A DNA stretch of 64,000 nt. It comes from Mycobacterium kyogaense (GTDB lineage: Bacteria; Actinomycetota; Actinomycetes; Mycobacteriales; Mycobacteriaceae). Position numbers and translations under genes: made by a program. Numbering within the stretch: the stretch's first letter is position 1; each line of letters opens with the position of its first letter. The notes under the pieces were generated by a model. It was not told where the DNA came from and made no database searches. It was given only the letters and a program-made list of their open reading frames with translations. The DNA is taken from assembly GCF_003254575.1 (NCBI RefSeq), contig NZ_QJUA01000016.1:1-64000 (forward strand), read 5' to 3'. This document shows positions 9,410-17,286 of the stretch, in pieces.

Positions 9410-9428
9410 GTGTCCGAGGGGGGACTTG
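9410..9428. repeat. Left attachment repeat of the island (19 bp)
   Basis: Identical over 19 bases to 22446-22464, diverging at once on both sides. The sequence corresponds to the 3' end of tRNA-Leu read on the other strand. It marks the left boundary of the island. Confidence 0.88.
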
Positions 9429-9576
9429 TCCACCTGCGACACGAGTTGAGACCTTTCACCTGAGTCTGAAGTGACCAGTGGAGTTCGCGGCATGCGCCGT
9501 CGGGGCGTGTCCGTGGCCATTGACAGGGCGTGCTGTGGACGCATCGGCGTGCATGCGAAATAGACTTCGCCGATTG

Positions 9577-10641
9577 TCAGGCTGGGGCGCCGGATGCGTA
9601 GGTTAAGGCTTCATGCATCCACGCTTGAGCAGTTGCCTCATGGTTTAGGTATTCGTTTATCTCGTACCGCCCGTTGATCTTGGAAGCGGCCATCAGCTCG
9701 GTGAGACGCAGTCTGTCGATCACAACGCCGAAATTCATCGATCGCACATGAGCTTCGTCGTGGGCTTGACTCCAGAAGTCCTGTGTTCGTGATTCTTGGA
9801 GCTTGTGGTGCTGCAGGAAGGGTATGAACAACAGCTCGATGTGCTGTTGGGACGGGGGCCTGACGAACCACGCGAGGAAGTTCCCCGCGAGATATGCCTT
9901 GATCGGCTTGGTTTCCCAGTTTCGTCCCGAGGCCACTTGCCCGTAGGCGACGACGGCAGCGGGTTGACCGTCGCGGAAGGGACGCCAAGCCACGATGTCC
10001 ACCGTGCCATCAGCAGCATGGGGTGCTACCCCAGCTGGTCGCTCGTCGGGCGCGTGGCCCAGTCCCATCGTGGTCACGAGCTTTTGGATGGCGGCGAGCA
10101 TGCCCGTGTTGTCTGGCCGTGGGAAGCCGAACCAGTACGCACTTCCGCCCAAGATTTCCGCTGCCGTCAAGTAGGACTCGATCTGCATGATTTTGGCGCT
10201 TTGGGTGAAAAGTCCGTGACTACCTGGAATGGGCAGGAGTTCGGAGTGCATCGCGGTGATCAGCAGGCAACACACGTAGCACCCGTGAGCGGCCCGGATC
10301 TCAGGTTCGGAAGCCTCCCGGCGGCGCAGAACCCATTTTCCGTACTCGGAGCCCAGTTCAAACGGGTAGAGGTCTCCGAGGACTTGTTCGCGGAGAGAAA
10401 GCTCCTCATAGACCCGCTGAGACAGCTCATCAGTGCGCGGCTCGAGGATCTCTTCGTCGGCAAGCTCGTGGTCCAGATCGGTGGTGATATCGCCGTGTTC
10501 GGGTTCGGACTGCACCGATTGGCTCCTGACGAGTCTCTGTTCAGAGACATCGGACTCGGTGATCAGAACTTGTAGTTCTACCCAGTCGGCCTCTATGGCG
10601 CGAGTTGATTTGTCTACTGGCGCGTTGAGTCGCGATATCAT
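9577..10641 (-). CDS. Unknown protein with PD-(D/E)XK-like nuclease motif
   Basis: A 354-residue protein, last gene of a four-gene overlapping operon. I do not recognise a named family. Residues 211-245 hold a pattern resembling a degenerate PD-(D/E)XK nuclease core: D215 in VDIVAWR, then after a hydrophobic strand GQVASGRNW with Q235, G239 and W242. Residues 50-90 are acidic and probably flexible, followed by a compact alpha-helical region with two cysteines (C121, C124/C125). Its ATG overlaps the stop of the second ParB-like gene (ATGA). Encoded with a DNA adenine methyltransferase, it could be the cleaving partner of a modification-dependent or modification-protected defence system. That function is inferred, not shown. 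Confidence 0.6.
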   Translation of the reverse strand: MISRLNAPVDKSTRAIEADWVELQVLITESDVSEQRLVRSQSVQSEPEHGDITTDLDHELADEEILEPRTDELSQRVYEELSLREQVLGDLYPFELGSEYGKWVLRRREASEPEIRAAHGCYVCCLLITAMHSELLPIPGSHGLFTQSAKIMQIESYLTAAEILGGSAYWFGFPRPDNTGMLAAIQKLVTTMGLGHAPDERPAGVAPHAADGTVDIVAWRPFRDGQPAAVVAYGQVASGRNWETKPIKAYLAGNFLAWFVRPPSQQHIELLFIPFLQHHKLQESRTQDFWSQAHDEAHVRSMNFGVVIDRLRLTELMAASKINGRYEINEYLNHEATAQAWMHEALTYASGAPA

Positions 10642-11690
10642 TGTTGCGTGTGAGCCTTCTTCATGGCTTGCACGACGGAATCGACTGCACGAGAAATGGT
10701 TTCGGCATCGGCGAGAAGGTCGGACTTGGGGTCGTATCTGCCGATCATGCCGGATACTTCCTCAGATGAGGCCAGCAGACGGTAAAACGATTTCTCGAAC
10801 GCGCGCGCTCGATCTTCGACAAGATCGTAGGCTCTGGTTAGGTCGCGCGTAGTCGCCAGGACATCCGTGGCACGCTCATTGGCCAGGACGTTGACGAGCC
10901 GCCCGAGGTCTGGATTCTGACTTCGGATCACCGATCGGTCTTCGTCTCCTTGACCATAGAGCCACGACAAGAGGTCTCGGAGGTGGGTCTTGTGGTCGTT
11001 GGGAACGGGATCGGGTTCGAGCACAGTGTTGTCGTTTTCGGGCAGCCCCAGAAAGTTCCGCACGTTTGGTGTCGACAGTGCGGTGTAGAGGTGGGAAAAG
11101 TAGAACGACTTCTTCGTACGCTGCTCTTTGTCGAAAAGCTTTGCGCTCTCCGCTTGTTCGAGGACAACGATGCCGTTCACGAGGCGGCTGATGGTGTTGT
11201 GGCCGTCGCCGAGCCGTCGGCTAACCGCATCGATGTCCTCGCCGTCCTTGAGCCACGCGTGGGCGAATCTGGCCTTGGCATAGGAGTCCCATTTAAAGGC
11301 ACCGTTGACGTGCTTAAAACCGATGAAGTCGCGGGCTTCCTTGCGGGAGTTGACAAAGTTGACCTGGATGGTCGAAGGGATGGCGCGGTCATGGAGGGGG
11401 TCTGGCGGCGTGACCTTGAGTCGTTGCTGCAGTTCCGAGTCGGCAAGGATGCGCAAAGCCGCAAGGCGACGGTTGCCCTCAATCACGATCATTGAGTCTT
11501 TTTCGACAATTGGCGGCTCGAAGTCCAGCCATCCCGAGTTGCCTATGGATTGGATGAGTTCGCTGAGGTCGGCTTGCGTGTAAAGGTAGTGGAGCGCCTC
11601 ATCTTCGGAGGCGAAGGATGCGTCGGGAATTCTCGGGTTCGCGAGATCTAGCTTGAGCTGGCTGGGCGCGACTTCGGTCAATGAGGTCAT
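10638..11690 (-). CDS. ParB/Srx-fold protein (second ParB-like)
   Basis: A 350-residue protein with an N-terminal ParB-like domain, about residues 5-100. It contains EGNRRLAALR (72-80), the equivalent of ParB box II, with GNRR in place of the usual GERR. A helix-turn-helix-like stretch (DAVSRRLGDGHNTISRLV) follows at about 155-175, then an alpha-helical C-terminus. Both ends overlap neighbours by ATGA: the methyltransferase stop upstream and the nuclease-like start downstream. No ParA is nearby, so chromosome or plasmid partition is unlikely. A DNA-loading or nucleotide-dependent switch role in the methylase system is an inference. Confidence 0.75.
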   Translation of the reverse strand: MTSLTEVAPSQLKLDLANPRIPDASFASEDEALHYLYTQADLSELIQSIGNSGWLDFEPPIVEKDSMIVIEGNRRLAALRILADSELQQRLKVTPPDPLHDRAIPSTIQVNFVNSRKEARDFIGFKHVNGAFKWDSYAKARFAHAWLKDGEDIDAVSRRLGDGHNTISRLVNGIVVLEQAESAKLFDKEQRTKKSFYFSHLYTALSTPNVRNFLGLPENDNTVLEPDPVPNDHKTHLRDLLSWLYGQGDEDRSVIRSQNPDLGRLVNVLANERATDVLATTRDLTRAYDLVEDRARAFEKSFYRLLASSEEVSGMIGRYDPKSDLLADAETISRAVDSVVQAMKKAHTQQ

Positions 11691-12622
11691 CGGGTGGCCT
11701 GCCCGTCTCTGTCTTCCGGCTCCGCTCCATCAGAGAGCGCGTCGTGCGCCGTGTCGATCTCGGCGGGAATAGTCAGCGTGTCGGAAAACACCATGATCTC
11801 CTGAGCCTTCACGACTCGATGTGCTGAGTAGTTGAGTGCGAATAGGCGGCGGCGCCGGTCGGCGTAAAGTTCGGCGACCTGGGGAACGTTGTCATACGTG
11901 AGCACCCAGCGGGCCTTCGTCACGCGTTGGAGGCTCCGGGCCAGCTGGTCGTGGTCATTGGCTTGGAAGGCGTTCATGTACAACGACCCTGCCTTCTCAA
12001 AGTACGGCGGATCGGCGTAGATGAAGGCATTTGCGTCGCGGGCGTATCGTCGGATCACTGCGCGCCCGTCGTCGTTAGTGACAGTGATGCGGTCGGCGTG
12101 CAGTTCGATCAGGCGAATCCGTTCCAGCAGGGTCTCGCGGTTGAACCGCGCGTCGATCTTGTAGTTTCCGGACTGATCTTTGCCGCCGATCGGACCTCCG
12201 TTGAGTACGCCGGAACGGTTGGTCCGGTTGAGGTAGAACGTCGCGAAGCCCAGTGCCAGGTGCTCATCCACGGGCGACTGGTCATAGGTCTGCCGCTGCT
12301 TCTCCCACTCTTTGACGGTGAGGTCGACGTCGTTGACCAGTTGGCCGAACTCTTTGGGGTGATCGACGACGGCCCTCCAGAACGAATAGACGGCCGGGTC
12401 GAGATCGTTAATGACGATGCGCGACACTTGGCCTGAGATCAACAGACCCAGCGCCGCGCCGGCACCGCCGGCGTAAGGCTCGATATAGGTGCTGGAGGTC
12501 AACCTGTTGTCACGAATGATTTGCCGCAGCCGGGAGTACAGCATGCCCTTGCCGCCGGGGTATCGGAGCGGCGAGACGACGATGCGTTTGGGTGAGCGAG
12601 TCGGCCAAGTGGTGCGGGTCAT
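11687..12622 (-). CDS. DNA adenine methyltransferase, D12 class (Dam-like)
   Basis: An N6-adenine DNA methyltransferase of 311 residues. It shows the D12-class motifs in order: RYPGGKG (20-26), YIEPYAGGAG (46-55, SAM binding), NRTNRSG (about 132-138) and the catalytic DPPY (204-207). I chose the ATG at 12622, which overlaps the upstream ParB-like stop as ATGA; a longer reading to 12835 lies inside that gene. The stop overlaps the next gene's start. No classical restriction enzyme gene is adjacent, but the last gene of the operon has a nuclease-like motif. The target site cannot be read from sequence. Confidence 0.9.
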   Translation of the reverse strand: MTRTTWPTRSPKRIVVSPLRYPGGKGMLYSRLRQIIRDNRLTSSTYIEPYAGGAGAALGLLISGQVSRIVINDLDPAVYSFWRAVVDHPKEFGQLVNDVDLTVKEWEKQRQTYDQSPVDEHLALGFATFYLNRTNRSGVLNGGPIGGKDQSGNYKIDARFNRETLLERIRLIELHADRITVTNDDGRAVIRRYARDANAFIYADPPYFEKAGSLYMNAFQANDHDQLARSLQRVTKARWVLTYDNVPQVAELYADRRRRLFALNYSAHRVVKAQEIMVFSDTLTIPAEIDTAHDALSDGAEPEDRDGQATR

Positions 12623-14136
12623 GACTTCAGCACCGCCTTCATTATGCCTTCGATGGTCGCCCAGCATTCCCGAACATCGTCTGGCTCTGCGCAGATGTGA
12701 TGATTGTGGTTGATCGCATCGAGGTGTTCCTTGGATCCGACAAATCCGTACCGTCCGCCACGAATCTTTTGCACCGGTTGGATGTACGCCGTGGCGCCCT
12801 GGGTTCGAAAGTGGTCTTCCAGCCAGATGAGGCAATTTGACAGGTACACGAAGCCCTGCTGGTTTGAGCCTCGTCGAATGTTTTGCCCGAGCGCTTCCGC
12901 GTATGCCTTGATGGCTTTTTCCAGAAAGGTGCGCAGTAAGTCCAACGCCGCGTTGGGGAAACGCTGGATATTGATAGCCGATAGCTCCTTGACGATTTCG
13001 TGCACCGAGGCCGGAAACGCTGCCGGCACCGATAGATTATCGGTGTTGAGATAGTTTCGTTTGCGGGGGAATGACTTTGGTGTGTCACGACCTGAGTTAG
13101 CGGATCCGCCTGCTGAGGGGGCCGCGGAATCGTGGAGGCTCATATCTGGGTTGGGATGGGCGCCGGCGGGACCTGAGGATCCCGAACCCCCATTCGCGGT
13201 ACGCGGCGCAGGGTCCGTCGCTGTGCCGGCGGATCTTTCGCTGCTTGATGGAATGTCGTCCTCGACGGGCTCATTGAGCAGGTCCCGCAGTTCATCCATG
13301 TAGGCGATGTAGTGCTCGCTGGTCGTCTTGTTAAGGGTGCGGGTGTTGATGGCCCCAGCGCGGATATCGCTTACGATCTTTGTCGCGAATCGTTTGAAAA
13401 CCTTCGGAATCGCAACCAAGGTGACATCTCCGGTGTCGTTCATGATTGAAATACCAGCAAGGTCGAGGAACGCGTCGTAGTCATAGAGCCGCGCGAGGGT
13501 CGATACCGGGAAGCGTCGGCGTCGCACGTAATCACCGAGCGATGCATCGTCGTATGCGACGTTGCGGAAGAGGTCGAGAATTTTGCTGCGCGTGATGAAC
13601 TTTCGGACATCAATAGTGGGGTAGCGCGCGATCAGGTCCTCGGCGGTCCTTCCCCCATCGAGCTGGGCCTGGAAGAACGCCGCCTGTCGGGCCGGGCTCC
13701 ACGCGACGCGTTGGTTACCAGTGTGAAGCGCAGCGACGAGCTGATCGGCATCGTCTTGGGATGGAGCCTTTTTGACCGTGATATGGCGGAATGCGTCCCG
13801 GTTGGGCACGGTTTGGGCGAGCCTGCTGATCCGAGTTTGGTGGTCGGGTGCGAGATAGGGGTTTTGGATGGCCTTGAGTGCAGCGACCCGGCGGTTGCCC
13901 TCGACCACCACGAGGTGGCCGTCGCGCTCGACGACGATAGGTATCTCGTGGGTTAGGAATCCGAGTCGGACGATGCCCTCGACCAAACTCAGGGCCTTCT
14001 CGTTGGTGAAAAGGTCTTGAACGATGTCGGATTCTGGAACACCTTCGGGTATGTCAAGTCGGATGTTTCGCGGATCGAGCTTGACGTCGTTGACAACGTC
14101 AACACCGACCTCCTCCCATGTGGTCATGTCAATCAT
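12619..14136 (-). CDS. ParB/Srx-fold protein with unknown C-terminal domain (first ParB-like)
   Basis: A 505-residue protein leading the operon. The N-terminal ParB-like domain (about 10-110) has VEGNRRVAALK with GNRR at 80-83, paralogous to the downstream ParB-like gene. Helix-turn-helix-like sequence follows at about 160-200. Residues about 295-370 are a low-complexity linker rich in Ser, Gly, Pro and Ala. The C-terminal 130 residues are helical, with an INHNHH stretch near the end that recalls HEPN or Abi-type C-termini but is not a clear match. A GAGG lies four bases before the ATG. The gene has lower GC than the core genes. It is probably a DNA-associated sensor or regulator; no partition ATPase is present. 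Confidence 0.72.
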   Translation of the reverse strand: MIDMTTWEEVGVDVVNDVKLDPRNIRLDIPEGVPESDIVQDLFTNEKALSLVEGIVRLGFLTHEIPIVVERDGHLVVVEGNRRVAALKAIQNPYLAPDHQTRISRLAQTVPNRDAFRHITVKKAPSQDDADQLVAALHTGNQRVAWSPARQAAFFQAQLDGGRTAEDLIARYPTIDVRKFITRSKILDLFRNVAYDDASLGDYVRRRRFPVSTLARLYDYDAFLDLAGISIMNDTGDVTLVAIPKVFKRFATKIVSDIRAGAINTRTLNKTTSEHYIAYMDELRDLLNEPVEDDIPSSSERSAGTATDPAPRTANGGSGSSGPAGAHPNPDMSLHDSAAPSAGGSANSGRDTPKSFPRKRNYLNTDNLSVPAAFPASVHEIVKELSAINIQRFPNAALDLLRTFLEKAIKAYAEALGQNIRRGSNQQGFVYLSNCLIWLEDHFRTQGATAYIQPVQKIRGGRYGFVGSKEHLDAINHNHHICAEPDDVRECWATIEGIMKAVLKS

Positions 14137-14162
14137 GAGGCCTCGGCACCGAACACGTCGGG

Positions 14163-14173
14163 GTTAACGTGAC
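14163..14173. repeat. GTTAACGTGAC box, left of the HTH gene
   Basis: This 11-bp sequence matches 10 of 11 bases with 14424-14434 (GTTAACGTCAC). The two copies lie about 25 bp outside either end of the small HTH gene. AT-rich GTTAAC is rare in this GC-rich context. It may be a binding site for the HTH protein. Confidence 0.4.
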
Positions 14174-14197
14174 TTCGTGCGGGCCAGTGGAGTGCAC

Positions 14198-14398
14198 TCA
14201 CTTCGGTTCTGCCTCCTTCGCAATGGCATGGGCGCCGCCGACATGGGCTAGGACATCACTGCGCAGGAAGCGCCAAGCGCGACCGATCTTCTCGCCGCGC
14301 AGCGTCCCGTTGCGAGCGAGACCCAGCACAGTCTTGGTGCTGACTCGGAGCAACGCTGCAGCTTCTTCGGTCGTCAGGACCTCATGGTGTTCCACCAT
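14198..14398 (-). CDS. Excisionase-family helix-turn-helix DNA-binding protein
   Basis: A 66-residue protein that is almost entirely one MerR-like winged helix of the excisionase/HTH_17 type. LTTEEAAALLRVSTKTV carries the recognition helix, and GRAWRFLRSDV matches the family's wing. I chose the ATG at 14398; one at 14419 is also possible. It lies 61 bp upstream of the four-gene operon on the same strand, so it may regulate that operon or act as a recombination directionality factor for the island. Related GTTAACG boxes flank it on both sides. Confidence 0.78.
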   Translation of the reverse strand: MVEHHEVLTTEEAAALLRVSTKTVLGLARNGTLRGEKIGRAWRFLRSDVLAHVGGAHAIAKEAEPK

Positions 14399-14747
14399 CT
14401 TCCCGCAACCTCTCGTCATGGGCGTTAACGTCACGCTACCAGTGACTTTTCGGGTTTCGTCCCATTTGGCGGGTAACCTCCGAGACTCGTGCGAGGGGGG
14501 CCGCCACGGGGACAGGACAGTGGTGGCAGGTGCGAGCGTCCCATGCCAGCCGGCACGGCACTGTGGCCAAGGGGGTTGAGGGCTTCGTTGCGTTTGCTCA
14601 CGGCGGCTTGCGATGGGCAGTTGATCACGCAGGTGTGACAGCCGGCCTGGCATTGATGTGCGCCACAGGACCGGAAAGAAGGCAGGGCGTGCCCTCGAAT
14701 GTGTCCTCTAGACGAATCCGCTAGCGGGGCTTGTCGTCGCGTTCCGG
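14399..14747. other. Intergenic region between HTH and DUF4365 genes
   Basis: About 350 bp with no gene I can support. A 64-codon open frame at 14530-14724 on the plus strand has no recognisable domain and no good ribosome binding site. The region should hold the promoter of the leftward HTH gene. The GTTAACGTCAC box at 14424-14434 is the only distinctive element. Confidence 0.5.
14424..14434. repeat. GTTAACGTCAC box, right of the HTH gene
   Basis: Partner of the box at 14163-14173, with one mismatch. It lies 26 bp upstream of the chosen HTH start, a position that would suit an autoregulatory operator. Confidence 0.4.
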
Positions 14748-15842
14748 CTAGTACACATCGATCCTGCCCCACTCATGCAGGTGTTCCACGATCCATCCGG
14801 CCATCCCATCGGCGGCGAGCGATGGATACTTCTTCATGATCGCGTCGACGGTGGACGCCGGGTCCTCAACGAGGTACTGGTAGCAGATGACTAGGCGGAG
14901 CGCGGCTTGCAGCTGATCAGCCTCCACGCAGATCCGGAGGGCGCCCGGCAGCTTCTGGCACAGGTCCGGGTCGACCACCATGATCGACCAGAGGCTTTGG
15001 CCGATGCCACCTCGCTGCCAGTCCACACCGCTGTCATCGAAGGTCTCCACCGCGTGAACCAGCGTTGCCAGTTCTTCCGAGGACCAACGAAGAGTTGCGC
15101 GAACCTCATCCTCGATGAGTGGGGTTATCCAGTTCTGCCTCGTCCAGAGGATGTCGGGGTGCGGAGTGGCATGCGCCAGGATTGTGATGCCGTCGAGCAG
15201 GCTTCGTCCCGTCATGGACGGGAGCAGTCGCCGCAGGAGAATCAAGGGCCGTGGGTCGCGACGGCCCAGCGTCCAGCAGTTGAAGATCCCACGTCGACGA
15301 GCCTCGTCGTCGGATTCGACCAGAAGAAGAAAGGCTGATTCCGCGGTTGCGGCGAGGTAGGTCTCGACTTCACCCAAGAACGCTTCAAACGTCGTGTCGT
15401 CGAGCACGTTGCTGACGACTACCTCTGCCACCTCGTCGGACTGCGGCGTAGCACCGTAGCCGCCGTCGTCGATCTGCACCTTGCTGCGCGCATGCTGCGA
15501 GAGGTTGATCCACCTGATCGTTGCCGTAGCGGAGTCGTGCACCATACCGATGATGGGGACGGTCGATGAGTGCCAGTAGTGCCAGTCCGTCGGCGTCGCA
15601 GGGATGATCCACTGGCCATTCCGGTAAAAGGACTTGCCCCCTTTTACCTGTACGCCGATGATCCCGCCGGTGATCTCGGACCCACGAGTCACATCGACGT
15701 TGAGGTCGCGTCCGTAGTCGCTTCTACCCGCGACTTCGTCGACTACCAGATCGTGGCGCTCCAGGAGTGTGCGGACGGCGTTGATTCCGCCCCTTTCAGA
15801 GCGATGGCCCACTCGCAGATGCTTCCGCGCAGGCTCCACCAT
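14748..15842 (-). CDS. DUF4365-type nuclease-like protein
   Basis: A 364-residue protein. The N-terminal 150 residues match the DUF4365 pattern: SDYGRDLNVDV (D42, D46), then IIGVQVKGG with Q65-V-K67, then a WHYW motif. Together these form a PD-(D/E)XK-type fold in which Q-x-K replaces D/E-x-K. Such domains occur alone or fused to NTPases in anti-phage genes. The C-terminal half is helical and unassigned. I chose the ATG at 15842; a GTG lies 9 bp upstream. It is on the same strand as the HTH and ParB/methylase operon but separated by 350 bp, so a shared function is possible, not shown. Confidence 0.72.
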   Translation of the reverse strand: MVEPARKHLRVGHRSERGGINAVRTLLERHDLVVDEVAGRSDYGRDLNVDVTRGSEITGGIIGVQVKGGKSFYRNGQWIIPATPTDWHYWHSSTVPIIGMVHDSATATIRWINLSQHARSKVQIDDGGYGATPQSDEVAEVVVSNVLDDTTFEAFLGEVETYLAATAESAFLLLVESDDEARRRGIFNCWTLGRRDPRPLILLRRLLPSMTGRSLLDGITILAHATPHPDILWTRQNWITPLIEDEVRATLRWSSEELATLVHAVETFDDSGVDWQRGGIGQSLWSIMVVDPDLCQKLPGALRICVEADQLQAALRLVICYQYLVEDPASTVDAIMKKYPSLAADGMAGWIVEHLHEWGRIDVY

Positions 15843-16170
15843 GTCCACCACCCCAGACTAGGAGGCGGCCAAAGTTCATACAGAAATGGCCGAGCGTCCC
15901 ATCCATCGTTTCACGCTGTCGATCCCAATGACCGGATCATTGCTCAAAGCAGCCGACGGTGGCAGGCGCGACACGCCACACGAGCCGGGCCCAGCGCCCC
16001 GCAGCTAACAGCCGTCCCGTGAGACCCACTGGTTGCCAGAGACGCGAGCCTGGTCACTGCACCCGAAGAAAACTGACTGCTCAGCATTACTGATGAAGTG
16101 CACGGCGAGGTTCGACGTCGGTAGCAATATCAGCTAGATCGTTGTCGGCTCGGCGGCGTAGTCTAGTTAC
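15843..16170. other. Divergent promoter region between the two island modules
   Basis: About 330 bp without a convincing gene. It separates the leftward DUF4365/methylase half from the rightward CBASS operon, so both promoters should lie here. I could not identify a well-spaced -35/-10 pair for either. The CBASS start follows closely after TAGTTAC, so either the transcript is nearly leaderless or the promoter lies further upstream. Confidence 0.5.
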
Positions 16171-17286
16171 ATGAATGTAGTTCCCGCGACGCCTGCCGAC
16201 CTTGGCAATTGTACGTCGTCGCCAGGAACTGGCGAATTCGCCGCGCAGGTCTGTCCAGCAGCCGAGCGCGAGGCTTCTAGCTCGCGCACCGAGCGCTTCC
16301 AGATCCTCGCTCTCGATGGAGGGGGCGCCAAGGCGCTGTTCACTGCGCATGTCCTTGCACGTCTGGAACAGGATCTGGGCGTCAGGATCACCGATTCCTT
16401 CGACCTCATTGCTGGCACGTCGGCGGGCGGCATCGTCGCACTGGGTCTCGGCGCGGGCCTCGCACCGAAGGAGATTGTCTCCCACTACGAAGAACTGGTC
16501 GAGAAGGTCTTTCCGGCGTCGAGGCGGCGAGTACGGCGCCGGCTACGTCAGCTGAGATCGCCCATCTATGACGCAGAGGCGCTGCGGCAAGCGTTGACAG
16601 GCGTCCTCGGCGCACGACTCCTTGGCGACAGCACGAAGCAACTCGTCATTCCCTCGTGGGATGTGCAACGCGGGGCCGTGCACATCTTCAAGACTCCGCA
16701 CCACACACGGCTGACTCGCGACTGGCGCATACCGATGGTGGACGTTGCACTGGCGACCTCGGCGGCGCCGCTGTATTTCCCCGCGGCGTACGTCGACGGA
16801 CACAGGCTCATTGACGGCGGAGTATGGGCCAACAACCCGGCTGTCGTCGCGATCGCCGAGGCCGTCAGCATGCTCGGTGTTCCACTCGACGCGATCACCG
16901 TCCTCAACGTCGGCACCATTGATCAGCTGACCGATCACCCCAAGCGCTTGGACCGCGGCGGGCTCTTACACTGGGCAAGACCGATTGCCCCGCTGATCCT
17001 TAACGCCAGCAGCCGTGGCGGACAAGGCCTCGCCGAACACTTGATCGGCAAATCCAACTACACGCGCTTCGACGCTCTGGTGCCCGGCGGGCTCTACGCA
17101 CTGGACTCGGCGGACCCAAAGGACGTGGCCGGCCTCGCGGCCTCAGTCAGCCGAGAACTCAGCCCCAGCTACACCACGAAATTCGCTGACCACCAGGCGC
17201 CCGCATACACGCCGGTGAACGGACACCGACACCGCGGCGATCTAAGCAGCACTTCGCACACGGAGGCCCCCAATGCAACTCGCTGA
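16171..17286 (+). CDS. capV: CBASS effector, patatin-like phospholipase (CapV-like)
   Basis: A 371-residue patatin-family phospholipase. It has the oxyanion DGGGAK (about 49-54), the nucleophile elbow GTSAG with S84, and the second catalytic residue D215 in DGGVWANNP. The first gene of a three-gene operon with a CD-NTase and an E2-E1 protein, it should be the death effector: in CapV systems a cyclic dinucleotide activates the phospholipase, which degrades the cell membrane. The 14-bp overlap with the next gene supports co-translation. The N-terminal 40 residues are not typical of the family and may be variable or reflect a wrong start. Confidence 0.88.
   Translation: MNVVPATPADLGNCTSSPGTGEFAAQVCPAAEREASSSRTERFQILALDGGGAKALFTAHVLARLEQDLGVRITDSFDLIAGTSAGGIVALGLGAGLAPKEIVSHYEELVEKVFPASRRRVRRRLRQLRSPIYDAEALRQALTGVLGARLLGDSTKQLVIPSWDVQRGAVHIFKTPHHTRLTRDWRIPMVDVALATSAAPLYFPAAYVDGHRLIDGGVWANNPAVVAIAEAVSMLGVPLDAITVLNVGTIDQLTDHPKRLDRGGLLHWARPIAPLILNASSRGGQGLAEHLIGKSNYTRFDALVPGGLYALDSADPKDVAGLAASVSRELSPSYTTKFADHQAPAYTPVNGHRHRGDLSSTSHTEAPNATR

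Noticed and set aside
10638..14136. ParB-like genes as a plasmid partition (ParAB) system
   Set aside because: No ParA ATPase or centromere-like repeats are adjacent, and the genes are interleaved with a methyltransferase in one overlapping operon.
14530..14724. 64-codon plus-strand open frame between HTH and DUF4365 genes
   Set aside because: No domain, no ribosome site, and codon usage not distinct from chance in this composition.
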